A stretch of DNA of 64,000 bases from Azoarcus sp. DN11 (GCF_003628555.1 NZ_CP021731.1:434001-498000), one strand, 5' to 3'; shown: positions 42,543 to 52,645, counted from the stretch's first letter. Numbers and translations: made by a program. The notes: generated by a model not told the origin, from the sequence alone.

Positions 42543-44111
42543 TCAGAGCTGCTTGCGCTTCATCAGGTCGGCGATGTGATCGGCCTGGCGGATGGCGAGG
42601 GCGACGATCGTGAGGGTCGGGTTCTCCGCGCCACCGGTCGTGAACTGGCTGCCGTCCGAGATGAACAGGTTGGGGATGTCGTGCGTGCGGCCGAAGGCGT
42701 TGCACACGCTGTCCGCCGCCCTGGCGCCCATGCGGCAGGTGCCGAGGTTGTGCGTCGAGGGGTAGGGCGGCGTGCGGAAGCTGCGGATCGCACCCGCCGC
42801 CTGATAGACCCGCTCGCCCTGCGTATAGGCGTGCTCGCGCATCGCGATGTCGTTGGCGTGGTCGTCGAAGTGCACGTTGGGCACCGGGTTGCCGTACTTG
42901 TCCTTCACGTTGGCATTGAGCGTGACGCGGTTGCTCTCGCGCGGCATGTCCTCGCCGACCAGCCACATGCCGGCGAGCTGGCTGTAGTGCTCCATCCACC
43001 ACGCGAAGTCCTCGCCCCAGCCGCCGGGGTTGAGGAAGGCGGCCATGAAGGGCACGCCCAGCGACAGCGTCTCCATCTCGTAGCCGCCGACGAAACCGCG
43101 CCGCGTGTCGTGTCCCGCCTCGTCGCGCACGATGCCGGCCATCGTCGTGCCGCGGTACATGTGCACCGGCTCCTTGAACGCCGCGTACACCGAGCCGGTC
43201 ATGTGGCGCATGTAGTTGCGCCCCACCTGGCCCGACGAGTTCGCCAGCCCGTCGCGGAACTTGTCCGTGGCCGACATCAGCAGCAGGCGCGGCGTCTCGA
43301 TCGAGTTGCCGGCGACACACACGGCGCGCGCCTTCTGCCGCTGTTCCTTGCCGTCCTTGTCGAAATACACCACCGCGCTCACCTTGCCGGCCGCGTTGTG
43401 TTCGATGCGCGTGACGTGGGATTCGGGGCGCAGGTCGAGGTTGCCCGTGGCCTCGGCCTTGGGCAGTTCGGTGTACAGCGTCGACCACTTGGCGCCGCTT
43501 TTGCAGCCCTGGAAGCAGAAGCCCAGCTGCATGCAGCGCCCGCGCCCGTCGCGCGGGCGGCTGTTGATCGCCATGCGGCCGGTGTGCACTTCCTTGTAGC
43601 CGAGCTTGGTCGCGCCGGCGTACATCACCTTGAAGTTGTTGTTGCCCGGCAGTCCGGGGATGCCGTTGGTACGCGTGACGCCCATCTTGTCCTCGGCCTT
43701 CGCGTACCAGGGCTCCATCTCCTTCAGCGTCAGCGGCCAGTCCATCAGGTTGGCGCCGTCGATGGCGCCGTAGCGCGTGCGCGCCTTGAATTCATGCTCC
43801 TGGAGACGCAGCGACGCGCCGGCCCAGTGCGTCGTCGTGCCGCCCACCGTCTTGCAGATCCACGCCGGCAGGTTCGGAAAGTCCTTCGCGAGGCGCCAGC
43901 TGCCCGAGGTCGTGCGCATGTCCAGCCACGCGAGCTGCGCGAACGATTTCCACTCGTCGTTGATGAAGCTGGCGCTCGACTGCATCGCCCCCGCTTCGAG
44001 ACACACCACCTTGATGCCCTTCTGGCACAGCTCGTTCGCAAGGGTGCCGCCGCCCGCGCCCGAGCCGACGATGACGACCGCCGAAGCGTCGTCGAATGCG
44101 ATCTTGCCCAT
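42543..44111 (-). CDS. GMC-family FAD oxidoreductase (large subunit)
   Basis: A 522-residue flavoprotein. The dinucleotide-binding motif is V-I-V-G-S-G-A-G-G-G-T-L-A-N-E near residue 13. W-A-G-A-S-L-R and the C-terminal G-T-C-R-M-G, with S-D-G-S-Q-F-T-T-G-G-A-E-N-P-T-L, are those of the gluconate/sorbitol/fructose dehydrogenase branch of the glucose-methanol-choline family. No signal peptide is seen, so export would rely on the Tat-targeted partner encoded upstream. Substrate unknown, probably an alcohol or polyol. Confidence 0.87.
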   Translation of the reverse strand: MGKIAFDDASAVVIVGSGAGGGTLANELCQKGIKVVCLEAGAMQSSASFINDEWKSFAQLAWLDMRTTSGSWRLAKDFPNLPAWICKTVGGTTTHWAGASLRLQEHEFKARTRYGAIDGANLMDWPLTLKEMEPWYAKAEDKMGVTRTNGIPGLPGNNNFKVMYAGATKLGYKEVHTGRMAINSRPRDGRGRCMQLGFCFQGCKSGAKWSTLYTELPKAEATGNLDLRPESHVTRIEHNAAGKVSAVVYFDKDGKEQRQKARAVCVAGNSIETPRLLLMSATDKFRDGLANSSGQVGRNYMRHMTGSVYAAFKEPVHMYRGTTMAGIVRDEAGHDTRRGFVGGYEMETLSLGVPFMAAFLNPGGWGEDFAWWMEHYSQLAGMWLVGEDMPRESNRVTLNANVKDKYGNPVPNVHFDDHANDIAMREHAYTQGERVYQAAGAIRSFRTPPYPSTHNLGTCRMGARAADSVCNAFGRTHDIPNLFISDGSQFTTGGAENPTLTIVALAIRQADHIADLMKRKQL

Positions 44112-44148
44112 GTCCCGTCTCCGAATATTTTGATTGTCGTGATGCCGT

Positions 44149-44763
44149 TCAGCCCATGTACGGCGGCGGGCTGGCGCTCTCCGGCGGGGCCGGCAGCCAC
44201 TTCAGGTCCTGGAAGCCGCGAGTGATGTAGCCGCCCTTGCTCCACGATTCGCCGGGGTAGCCGAAGGCCGCCCAGGTCATGTCGTTGTCGTAGAGCGAGG
44301 TCACGCACTTGCCGCGCACGGTGGCGAAGAAGGGGCTGCCTTCGATCGCCTTGACGGCCGCAAGCTGCGCGGCCGCGCTGGCCTTGGCGAACGCGCCGCC
44401 GGCCGCCCGGTCGAGGCCGGCCACGCCTTCGCGCAGCTGCAGCGCGACCTTCGGGTCGGCTGCCGCCATCGCGTCGAGATCCTTGACGAGCAGGGCGTAC
44501 ACGGCGTCCGGCAGGTTCGGGTGGGGATAGAGGACGCGGCCGAACTTGAGCAGGGTCTCGCCCGTGGCCGTGTCGAGCGTCTTGAGTTCCAGCGCCCACG
44601 CCGGAGAGGGGGCGAGCGCGGCGAGCGGGGTGCCGATCGCGAGCGTGCCGAACAGGATGCCCGAGCCTTTCAGGAACTGGCGCCGCGTCAGCGGCAGATC
44701 GCGGCCGGACGCCGTGGACGACGACCCGTCGCGAATCGCCGCGGCGATCCGGATTGCTTGCAT
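44149..44763 (-). CDS. Tat-exported small subunit of GMC dehydrogenase (gluconate 2-dehydrogenase subunit 3-like)
   Basis: A 204-residue protein with a twin-arginine signal (L-T-R-R-Q-F-L-K-G-S-G, then a hydrophobic stretch, cleavage after A-W-A). The mature part (L-L-K-F-G-R-V-L-Y-P-H, then W-A-A-F-G-Y-P-G-E-S-W) matches the gluconate 2-dehydrogenase subunit 3 family. In known complexes this subunit carries the FAD subunit across the membrane. It precedes the GMC gene by 37 bp. GAGGAGA lies upstream of ATG 44763. No cytochrome c subunit is adjacent. Confidence 0.82.
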   Translation of the reverse strand: MQAIRIAAAIRDGSSSTASGRDLPLTRRQFLKGSGILFGTLAIGTPLAALAPSPAWALELKTLDTATGETLLKFGRVLYPHPNLPDAVYALLVKDLDAMAAADPKVALQLREGVAGLDRAAGGAFAKASAAAQLAAVKAIEGSPFFATVRGKCVTSLYDNDMTWAAFGYPGESWSKGGYITRGFQDLKWLPAPPESASPPPYMG

Positions 44764-45075
44764 GGTTTGTCTCCTCGTCTTGTCAGGGACTGAGCGCCCT
44801 GATTGCCGAGCAGTATTTCATCGCGTCACCGCGCGCAGGTAATAGGCTGGTACCTACGGCGGTGGCGGCGATACCGTCCCGCATGTCCGGGCATACCCCT
44901 CATCGCAGCATAGGCATTGCAGGCGCGGGGGGCGAGCCATTCGGGCACGATGGTCGGGAAAAGTGCGGACGATCCGGGCCGGATCGCGGCGCGACCCGGC
45001 AAGGCAAAGGAGGGCGTGCGGGGCGCGACGCGCCCGCGGCCCCGGTGCAGGCGGGGCGGCGGAATGCGTCCCCGG
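44764..45075. other. Intergenic region, no gene found
   Basis: A stretch of 312 bases upstream of the Tat-subunit gene and downstream of the symporter gene. It is GC-rich with no terminator-like hairpin followed by T and no recognisable open frame. It presumably carries the promoter of the GMC unit. Confidence 0.45.
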
Positions 45076-46593
45076 TCAAGGCTCCGCGCGCACGTGTTGC
45101 TGTCCGTGCTCGTGCAGCGCCGGTCCGGCGTGGTGGGTCTGCGCGGCGGCGTGGCCGTGGCGCAGCATGTCGTGGATCCCGCGATCGTGCGGAATCGCCT
45201 GCGGCAGCAGCGAACCGGCCGCCATGCCGATGGCGCTGGCGATGAGGCCGGCGAGCTGGGCCGGGATGAAGGGGTCGTCGGGGCCGCCGAGCAGCACGCC
45301 GAGCCAGGTGCTGACGCCGAAGAAGATCGATACCAGCGCCCCCTGGTTGGTTGCCCGCCGCCAGTACACGCCGCACGCGAGCGGCACGAAAGCCATCACC
45401 AGCGTGATCTGGTAGGCGTTCTCGACCATCTTGAAGATGCTCGACTTGGAATACATCGCGTACAGCGTGACGAGTACGGTGAAGGACAGCGTGACGATGC
45501 GCATCGTGCGCAGCAGCTCGCGGTCGCTCACCTTGCCCAGCATCGGCTTGAGCAGGTTCTCGGTGAAGGTCACGGACGGCGCGAGGAGCGTGGCCGAGGC
45601 GCAGCTCTTGATCGCCGACAGCAGCGCACCGAAGAACATCACCTGCGCGAACAGCGGCGCCTTGTCCATCACGAGGCGCGGCAGGATCATCTGCGGGTCG
45701 CTTCCCGTCAGCTCCGCGACCATCTCCGGGGCGATCAGCGTCGCCGAATAGGCGAGGAACATCGGCACGAAGGCGAACAGGAAGTACAGGCCGCCGCCCA
45801 GCACCGAGCCCCACACCGCGATCTTCTCGGTCTTCGACGACTGCACGCGCTGGAACACGTCCTGCTGCGGAATCGAGCCGAGCATCATCGTGATCCACGC
45901 GGCGACGAAGCCGATGATCTCCTTCGCGTCGAGCGCCGGCCAGAACGCGAACTTGCCTTCCCCGGTCGCCTTCGCGATCACGACATCGACGCCCCCGACC
46001 ATGCCGCTGACTTCGCCGCCAATCCACAGCATGCCGAGGACGATTACGATCATCTGCAGGAAGTCGGTGATCGCGACCGCCCACATGCCGCCGAACAGCG
46101 TGTAGATCAGGATCGTGCACGAGCCGATCCACATGCCCGCGAGTCGGCTGATCTCGCCGCCCGACACGACGTTGAACACCAGGCCCAGCGCCGAAATCTG
46201 CGCGCCGACCCAGCCGAGGTAGGAGATCACGATCGCGATCGTCGTCAGCGCCTCGGCCGAGCGCCCGTAGCGCTTGCGGTAGAAGTCCCCGATCGTCAGC
46301 AGGTTCATGCGGTACAGCGGCGCGGCGAAGAACAGGCCGACGAGGATCAGGCACATCGACGAGCCGAAGGGGTCGGCGACGACGCCGGCGAGGCCTTCGT
46401 TGAGGAAGGTCGCCGGAATGCCGAGCACCGTCTCGGAGCCGAACCAGGTCGCGAACACGGTCGCCGTGACCATGTAGAAGGGCAGGTGGCGCCCCGCGAC
46501 GGCAAAGTCCTTCGTCGTGTGTACCCGGGTGGCGGCCCACAAGCCGATGCCGACTGAGATGGCCCAGTAGCCGATGACGAACCAGAGCAGCAT
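45076..46593 (-). CDS. Sodium:solute symporter (SSS family)
   Basis: A 505-residue transporter with about 13 hydrophobic helices. SSS features include A-G-R-H-L-P-F-Y, F-A-T-W-F-G-S-E-T-V, G-W-V-G-A-Q-I-S-A and M-M-L-G-S-I-P-Q-Q-D-V-F-Q-R. The C-terminus carries an unusual His-rich tail (H-D-R-G-I-H-D-M-L-R-H-G-H, then T-H-H-A-G, L-H-E-H-G-Q-Q-H). Related to the PutP/PanF/MctP group; the substrate cannot be told. The tail could bind metal or be a disordered terminus. Confidence 0.85.
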   Translation of the reverse strand: MLLWFVIGYWAISVGIGLWAATRVHTTKDFAVAGRHLPFYMVTATVFATWFGSETVLGIPATFLNEGLAGVVADPFGSSMCLILVGLFFAAPLYRMNLLTIGDFYRKRYGRSAEALTTIAIVISYLGWVGAQISALGLVFNVVSGGEISRLAGMWIGSCTILIYTLFGGMWAVAITDFLQMIVIVLGMLWIGGEVSGMVGGVDVVIAKATGEGKFAFWPALDAKEIIGFVAAWITMMLGSIPQQDVFQRVQSSKTEKIAVWGSVLGGGLYFLFAFVPMFLAYSATLIAPEMVAELTGSDPQMILPRLVMDKAPLFAQVMFFGALLSAIKSCASATLLAPSVTFTENLLKPMLGKVSDRELLRTMRIVTLSFTVLVTLYAMYSKSSIFKMVENAYQITLVMAFVPLACGVYWRRATNQGALVSIFFGVSTWLGVLLGGPDDPFIPAQLAGLIASAIGMAAGSLLPQAIPHDRGIHDMLRHGHAAAQTHHAGPALHEHGQQHVRAEP

Positions 46594-46835
46594 AGGTGAG
46601 GATCTTTTCTAAGGGGCTCGAGAAAGAAGGACGTTTTCGATGGGCGCGCGGCAAACTCACGCTGGCCTGGCGGTCGTGGGCTGCCTCGCGACACGCTCAC
46701 CCGCCGCCGACGCACCGATTCGGGGCGTTGCCAAACCGAAAGCAATTGAATTCGCGGGAAATTCTAGCAACGAATGCCGCTCCGGGGGCGACGATTTCCT
46801 CCGGAGCGGCAAGCGGGCGCGGCGCTGGGGCGCCG

Positions 46836-48992
46836 TCAGGGGTGCAGCGGTTCGTGACGTGGCACGGCGGTGGCGGACGCCAGCGTGTCGATGACGATGT
46901 CGGCCGCGGCGTCGAGCTCGGCCTCGGTGATCACCAGCGGCGGCGCGAAGCGCAGCACCGTCCCGTGTGTGTCCTTGGTCGCGATGCCGCGCGCGAGCAG
47001 CAGCTCCGCCGCGGTCGTTGCGCGCAGCAGTGCCGGATCGAGCTCGATGCCCACGAGCAGCCCGCGCCCGCGCACCTCGCGGATGCAGGGCAGGCGCGCG
47101 TCGCGGAAGCGGGCCATCAGGCGTTCGCCGAGGCGTGCGGCGTGTTCCCACGGACGCGTCTCGTCGAGGAGGGCGAGGACTTCCAGCGCCACGGCGGCGC
47201 CGAGCGGGTTGCCGCCGAAGGTCGAGCCGTGGTCGCCCGGCCGGAAAACGTCCATCACTGGTGCGTCGGCAAGGAAGGCCGACACCGGCAGCAGCCCGCC
47301 GCCCAGCGCCTTGCCGAGAATCAGCCCGTCCGGGTGCACGCCCTCGTGGTCGCAGGCGAGCAGGCGCCCGGTGCGGCCGAGGCCGGTCTGGACTTCGTCG
47401 GCGATCAGCAGCACGTTGTGGCGGCGGCAGATCTCGGCGCAGCGCGCGAGGTAGCCCGTCGGTGGTACGAGGATGCCGCCTTCGCCCTGGACCGGCTCGA
47501 CGAGGAAGGCCGCGGTGTCCGGCGTGATCGCCGCCTCGAGCGCGTCCGCGTCGCCATACGGGATGCGCTTGAAGCCCGCCGGGAAGGGGCCGAAGCCGTC
47601 GCGGTACTGCGCTTCCGAGGACATGCCGACGATGGTGATCGAGCGCCCGTGGAAGTTGCCTTCACAGGCGATGATCTCGGCGCGGTCGGGCGCGATGCCC
47701 TTGACCTTGTAGCCCCACTTGCGCGCCGTCTTCAACGCCGTCTCGACCGCCTCGAGGCCGGTGTTCACCGGCAGCACGCGGTCGTAGCCGAGCAGGCTGC
47801 ACAGGCGCTCCATCAGCACCGGCAGGCGGTCGTTGGAGAACGCGCGCGAGGTCAGCGCGAGGCGCTGCGCCTGGTCGTTGAGCGCGCGCAGCAGGCGCGG
47901 GTTGGCGTGGCCGAAGCTGACCGCCGAGTAGGCGCTCATCATGTCGAGGTAGCGCCGCCCCTCGACGTCCCACAGCCACACGCCCCGGCCGTGGCGGAAG
48001 ACGACCGGCAGCGGGGCGTAGTTGTGGGCGCCGAACTCGCGCTCCTTCGCGCGCAGCAGGTAGGTCGACGGGCCCAGCGCCGCGCCGGCGATGTTCGCGA
48101 CCCAGCCCGCGCAGGTGCCGCCCGGATCGAGGCCGGGCAGGTATTCGACGATCTCCAGCGCGGCGAAGTCGCCGCAGCCGCGCAGCGCGAGCAGCGCGTC
48201 GCACAGCTCCTCGGGCGCGATGCCCGCCGTTTCCGGGCAGGTGACCGCGGGGAAGGCCGAGGCGTCGAGCGCGTCGAGATCGATGCTGACGCCGAACGCG
48301 CCGGTGCGTTCGCGCACCACGCTCAGCGCGTCGCAGAACACCGCGGCGATGCCGCGCTCGCGCACCTCCGCCATGTCGAAGACCTGTACGCCCAGGCGCC
48401 GCAGGCGCTCGCGCTCTTCCGGCTCCCAGGTGCGGGCGCCGATCACGGCGACGTTCGCCGGATCGATTCTCGGCCCGTCGATCCCCGTCAGGGCCGGGTC
48501 GCCCTCGTCCAGCAGGGCCGCGAGCGGCATGCCGTGGATGTTGCCCGAATGCGTGCTGAGCTCGGTGTGGCTGTCGAGGTGGGCGTCGATCCAGATCAGG
48601 CCCAGCGCGCCGCGCGCTGCGACGCGGGTGGCGACGCCGCGCCACGTGCCGATGCCGATGGCGTGGTCGCCGCCGATCACGAGGGGAAAGACCTCGGGGG
48701 CGAGCGCGGTCAGGTGGTCCGCAACGCGCCGCGCGAGCTCGCCGACCGCATCGAGGCGCTCGCGCATCGGCGCGCCCGCGGGCGGCACCGTGAGCGGCGC
48801 GAGCGTTTCCTGCCAGCTCGCCGCCACCCCCAGCCCCCGCAGGTGCTGCAGCAGGCCGTGGCGCTCGAGTGCGGCAGGGGCCGCTTCCGGTCCCGGCGCG
48901 GGGGCGCCGAGGGCCGACGCGACGCCGACGATGCGCACGACGGCGCGCAGGTCGGCATGGGACGGGACGTGCAGCGGCGCGGAGTGAGTCAT
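46836..48992 (-). CDS. Arginase - ornithine aminotransferase fusion
   Basis: One 718-residue chain carries two complete enzymes. Residues 1-310 are a ureohydrolase: Mn ligands His110 (G-G-D-H), Asp136, His138 and Asp140 (D-A-H-L-D), Asp238 and Asp240 (S-I-D-L-D). Residues about 318-718 are a class III aminotransferase of the RocD type, beginning E-F-G-A-H-N-Y-A-P-L-P-V-V, with N-T-G-L-E-A-V-E-T-A, E-P-V-Q-G-E-G-G, D-E-V-Q-T-G-L-G-R-T-G and the PLP lysine in L-G-K-A-L-G-G-G. Predicted reactions: arginine to ornithine plus urea, then ornithine to glutamate semialdehyde. ATG 48992 has GGAGG 6 bases upstream; ATG 48998 would leave no spacing. No frameshift is seen at the junction. Confidence 0.9.
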   Translation of the reverse strand: MTHSAPLHVPSHADLRAVVRIVGVASALGAPAPGPEAAPAALERHGLLQHLRGLGVAASWQETLAPLTVPPAGAPMRERLDAVGELARRVADHLTALAPEVFPLVIGGDHAIGIGTWRGVATRVAARGALGLIWIDAHLDSHTELSTHSGNIHGMPLAALLDEGDPALTGIDGPRIDPANVAVIGARTWEPEERERLRRLGVQVFDMAEVRERGIAAVFCDALSVVRERTGAFGVSIDLDALDASAFPAVTCPETAGIAPEELCDALLALRGCGDFAALEIVEYLPGLDPGGTCAGWVANIAGAALGPSTYLLRAKEREFGAHNYAPLPVVFRHGRGVWLWDVEGRRYLDMMSAYSAVSFGHANPRLLRALNDQAQRLALTSRAFSNDRLPVLMERLCSLLGYDRVLPVNTGLEAVETALKTARKWGYKVKGIAPDRAEIIACEGNFHGRSITIVGMSSEAQYRDGFGPFPAGFKRIPYGDADALEAAITPDTAAFLVEPVQGEGGILVPPTGYLARCAEICRRHNVLLIADEVQTGLGRTGRLLACDHEGVHPDGLILGKALGGGLLPVSAFLADAPVMDVFRPGDHGSTFGGNPLGAAVALEVLALLDETRPWEHAARLGERLMARFRDARLPCIREVRGRGLLVGIELDPALLRATTAAELLLARGIATKDTHGTVLRFAPPLVITEAELDAAADIVIDTLASATAVPRHEPLHP

Positions 48993-49133
48993 GGCCATCC
49001 TCCCTGCCCGCAGGAGTGCGGACGAATAATCGATGCGCTTACGCATTCGACGTACACCGCAGGGATTCGTTCAGGGGCCGCCGGCGTGCGCGGGCTGGCG
49101 CGTGACGGAGTGCGCGTCTGCCGCGCGGGGCGG

Positions 49134-50663
49134 TCAGCCGATGAGCCGGTACAGCTCCAGCCCGAGGATGGCCGCGAGCAGCGTCGAGACGAGCCACAGC
49201 ACGCGCCCGTGCGTGCGCTGCGCGACAGCGAGACGCTCCAGCTCGCCGCTCTGCACCTCGTGACGATGCGCGGTCGAGTCGAGCACGCGATGCACGAGAC
49301 GCGGCAGCTGCGGCAGCGTGCCGGCCCAGGATGGCGCCTCGTCCTTGAGGTTGCGCAACAGGCCGCGCCAGCCCATCTGCTCTTCCATCCAGCGTTCGAG
49401 GAAGGGCTTCGCGGTCTTCCACAGGTCGAGCTCGGGGTCGAGCTGGCGGCCCAGGCCTTCGATGTTCAGGAGCGTCTTCTGCAGCAGCACGAGCTGCGGC
49501 TGCACTTCCATCTCGAAGCGGCGCGCGGTCTGGAACAGGCGCAGCAGCGTCTTGCCGAAGGAGATGTCCTTCAGCGGGCGGTCGAAGATCGGCTCGCACA
49601 CCGCGCGGATCGCGCTCTCGAACTCATCCACGCGCGTGTGCGCGGGCACCCACCCGGCCTCGATGTGGGCGCGCGCGACGCGGTTGTAGTCGCGCTTGAA
49701 GAAGCCGAGGAAGTTCTGCGCGAGGTAGCTCTTGTCCTCTGCGTTGAGCGTGCCGACGATGCCGAAATCAAGCGCGATGTAGCGCCCGTCGGCATGCACG
49801 AAGATGTTGCCGGGGTGCATGTCGGCGTGGAAGAAGCCGTCGCGGAACACCTGCGTGAAGAAGATCTCGACGCCTGCGCGCGACAGCGCCTTCAGGTCGG
49901 TGCCCTGCGCGCGCAGCGCGTCGAGCTGCGAGATCGGCACGCCGCGCATGCGCTCCATCACCATCACGCTCTTGCCGCACCAGTCCCAGTACACCTCGGG
50001 GACCTGCAGCAGCTTCGAGTTCGTGAAGTTGCGCCGCAGCTGCGAGCAGTTCGACGCCTCGCGCATCAGGTCGAGCTCGTCGTGCAGGTACTTGCTGAAT
50101 TCGGCGACCACTTCGCGCGGCTTGAGGCGGCGCGCCTCGGGCCACAGTTTTTCGAGCAGCGCCGCCGCGGTGTCGAGCAGCGCGAGGTCGTGCGCGATCA
50201 CCGGCTCGATGCCCGGGCGCAGGATCTTGACGGCGACCTCGGTGCCGTCGGGCAGGCGCGCGAAATGCACCTGCGCGACCGAGGCGGACGCGACCGGCGT
50301 GCGCTCGAAATCGACGAAGACCTCGTCGACCGGCTTGCGGTAGAAGTCCTCCAGCACCTTCAGCGCCTGTTCGGTCGGGAAGGGCGGCACGCGGTCCTGC
50401 AGCAGCGCGAGCTCGTCGGCGAGATCGGGCGGCAGCAGGTCGCGGCGCGTCGACAGCATCTGGCCGAACTTCACGAAGATCGGGCCGAGCGACTCCAGCG
50501 CCCGGCGCAGGCGCTCGCCGCGCGGCGCCTTGGGGTGGCGCCAGAAGAACACCATGTGCCACAGCTTTACCAGGCGTCCGCTCGGATCGGCTTCGAGCAC
50601 CATCTGGTCGAGGCCGAAGCGCAGGCCGACGGTGATGATCTTGGCAAGACGGAAGAGACGCAC
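49134..50663 (-). CDS. ubiB: UbiB, ubiquinone biosynthesis atypical kinase/ATPase
   Basis: A 509-residue ABC1/ADCK-family protein. Family motifs are [14 protein letters not shown] (the KxGQ motif), [30 protein letters not shown] and [10 protein letters not shown]-terminal hydrophobic helix ([16 protein letters not shown]) anchors it to the membrane. UbiB is thought to help extract ubiquinone intermediates. I start at GTG 50663, giving [10 protein letters not shown] as in homologues; the open frame runs 39 codons further but is low-complexity. Divergent from argS. Confidence 0.92.
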   Translation of the reverse strand: MRLFRLAKIITVGLRFGLDQMVLEADPSGRLVKLWHMVFFWRHPKAPRGERLRRALESLGPIFVKFGQMLSTRRDLLPPDLADELALLQDRVPPFPTEQALKVLEDFYRKPVDEVFVDFERTPVASASVAQVHFARLPDGTEVAVKILRPGIEPVIAHDLALLDTAAALLEKLWPEARRLKPREVVAEFSKYLHDELDLMREASNCSQLRRNFTNSKLLQVPEVYWDWCGKSVMVMERMRGVPISQLDALRAQGTDLKALSRAGVEIFFTQVFRDGFFHADMHPGNIFVHADGRYIALDFGIVGTLNAEDKSYLAQNFLGFFKRDYNRVARAHIEAGWVPAHTRVDEFESAIRAVCEPIFDRPLKDISFGKTLLRLFQTARRFEMEVQPQLVLLQKTLLNIEGLGRQLDPELDLWKTAKPFLERWMEEQMGWRGLLRNLKDEAPSWAGTLPQLPRLVHRVLDSTAHRHEVQSGELERLAVAQRTHGRVLWLVSTLLAAILGLELYRLIG

Positions 50664-50832
50664 TTTGGATTGCCGGGCGGGGAAAGGCGGGACTTTAGCC
50701 CGAAGGGGCGTGCGTGGAAAGGGTGGCGGCGCGGCCGGATGGCCGGCGGAAGCGCCGATCGGCAGCGCGGCCCCAAGCAACGCACTGCACGCGCACCGAC
50801 ACGTGCACGTCGGGCCTTGCCGGGCGATCCGC

Positions 50833-50838
50833 TATAAT
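50833..50838 (+). promoter_or_regulatory. -10 element of the argS promoter
   Basis: A consensus TATAAT 29 bases before the argS ATG, in GC-rich surroundings. The expected -35 window (about 50810-50816) is poor (TCGGGC-like), so the promoter is assigned on the -10 and position only. Confidence 0.5.
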
Positions 50839-50866
50839 CGCGCGTTTAGTTTCTTTTCCGAGTGCC

Positions 50867-52630
50867 ATGAGCGCCGATCCGAAAGTCCAACTTGCCGACC
50901 TGCTGCGCGCCGCGCTGAAGAGCGTCGCGCCCGATCTCACCGACATCCCGATCCAGCTGGAACGCCCCAAGCAGGCCGGTCATGGCGACTTCGCCACCAA
51001 CCTCGCGCTGCAGCTCGCCAAGCCGCTGCGCCGCAGCCCGCGCGACCTCGCGACGATGCTGCTGGCCGAGCTGCCGGCCTCGCCGCTGGTCGCGAAGACC
51101 GAGGTGGCCGGCGCGGGCTTCATCAACTTCACGCTCAATTCGGGGGCGAAGACCTCGGTCGTCGCCGACGTCCTCGCCCGTGGCGCGGCATTCGGCCGCG
51201 GCGTGCGCCGCGACACCCGGGTGCAGGTCGAGTTCGTCTCGGCCAACCCGACCGGACCGCTGCACGTCGGCCATGGCCGCGGCGCGGCCTACGGCGCTTC
51301 GCTGTCGGCGGTGCTCGATTTCGCCGGCTACGACGTCACGCGCGAGTACTACATCAACGACGCCGGCCGGCAGATGGACATCCTCGCGCTGTCGACCTGG
51401 CTGCGCTACCTCGCCTTCCACGGCATCGAGATCGACTTCCCGCCCAACGCCTACCAGGGCGACTACGTCATCGACATGGCGCGCGAGCTGCGCGAGGGCC
51501 ACAAGGACCGCTTCGCGAAAGTCACCGTCGCGCAGATCCTCGCCGGCGCGCCCGGCCTGCCCGCGCCCGAGCGCAAGGACGACGAGGCCAAGGCGCAGCG
51601 CGAGACGCACCTCGACGCGCTGATCGCCAACGCCAAGCGCCTGCTCGGCGAGGACTACCCCTTCGTGCATGGCTTCGCGCTCAACGAGCAGCTCGGCGAC
51701 GGCCGCGACGACCTGCACGAGTTCGGCGTGCATTTCGACCGGTGGTTCTCCGAGCGCAGCCTGTTCGACACCGGCCTGGTCGAGCGCGCCGTGACCGAGC
51801 TCGAGAAGCGCGGCCACCTCTACCTGCAGGACGGCGCCAAGTGGTTCCGCTCGACCGCCTTCGGCGACGAGAAGGACCGCGTCGTGCAGCGCGACAACGG
51901 CCTGTACACGTACTTCGCGTCCGACATCGCCTACCACCTGAACAAGTACGAGCGCGGCTTCGACCGCATCATCGACATCTGGGGCGCCGACCACCACGGC
52001 TACATCCCGCGCGTGAAAGGTGCGCTCGCCGCGCTGGGCCTGCCGCCGGAAAAGCTCGAAGTGGCGCTGGTGCAGTTCGCCGTGCTCTACCGCAACGGCC
52101 AGAAGGCGGCGATGTCTACCCGTTCGGGCGAGTTCGTGACGCTGCGCGAGCTGCGCCGCGAAGTCGGCAACGACGCGTGCCGCTTCTTCTACGTGCTGAG
52201 GAAGAGCGACCAGCACCTCGATTTCGACCTCGACCTGGCGAAGAGCCAGAGCAACGAGAACCCGGTCTACTACGTGCAGTACGCGCACGCGCGCGTGTGT
52301 TCGGTGCTGCAGCAATGGGGCGGCGACGCGGGCGAGCTGGCCGCGGCCGACCTCGCGCGCCTCGAGAACGAGCGCGAACTGGCGCTGTGCGCACGCCTCG
52401 GCGCCTTCGCCGAGCTGGTCCAGGGCGCCGCCGCCGACTACGCGCCGCACCAGATCGCGTTCTACCTCAAGGACCTCGCCGGCGAGTTCCACAGCTGGTA
52501 CAACGCCGAGCGCATGCTGGTCGACGACGAGGCGGTGAAGCTCGCGCGTCTCGCGCTCGCCGCCGCGGTGCGCCAGGTGCTCGCCAACGGCCTCGCGCTG
52601 TTGGGCGTGTCGGCACCGCAGTCGATGTAA
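50867..52630 (+). CDS. argS: Arginyl-tRNA synthetase
   Basis: A 587-residue class Ia synthetase. It has the N-terminal Add-1 domain, the HIGH-like motif S-A-N-P-T-G-P-L-H-V-G-H-G-R-G near residues 124-138, a KMSKS-region variant (A-A-M-S-T-R-S-G-E), the I-W-G-A-D-H-H-G-Y segment, and a DALR anticodon-binding domain ending L-A-L-L-G-V-S-A. It attaches arginine to its tRNA. It is followed 15 bp later by the SPOR-domain gene, as is common in betaproteobacteria. Confidence 0.95.
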   Translation: MSADPKVQLADLLRAALKSVAPDLTDIPIQLERPKQAGHGDFATNLALQLAKPLRRSPRDLATMLLAELPASPLVAKTEVAGAGFINFTLNSGAKTSVVADVLARGAAFGRGVRRDTRVQVEFVSANPTGPLHVGHGRGAAYGASLSAVLDFAGYDVTREYYINDAGRQMDILALSTWLRYLAFHGIEIDFPPNAYQGDYVIDMARELREGHKDRFAKVTVAQILAGAPGLPAPERKDDEAKAQRETHLDALIANAKRLLGEDYPFVHGFALNEQLGDGRDDLHEFGVHFDRWFSERSLFDTGLVERAVTELEKRGHLYLQDGAKWFRSTAFGDEKDRVVQRDNGLYTYFASDIAYHLNKYERGFDRIIDIWGADHHGYIPRVKGALAALGLPPEKLEVALVQFAVLYRNGQKAAMSTRSGEFVTLRELRREVGNDACRFFYVLRKSDQHLDFDLDLAKSQSNENPVYYVQYAHARVCSVLQQWGGDAGELAAADLARLENERELALCARLGAFAELVQGAAADYAPHQIAFYLKDLAGEFHSWYNAERMLVDDEAVKLARLALAAAVRQVLANGLALLGVSAPQSM

Positions 52631-52645
52631 TCCTCGGAGAACCCC

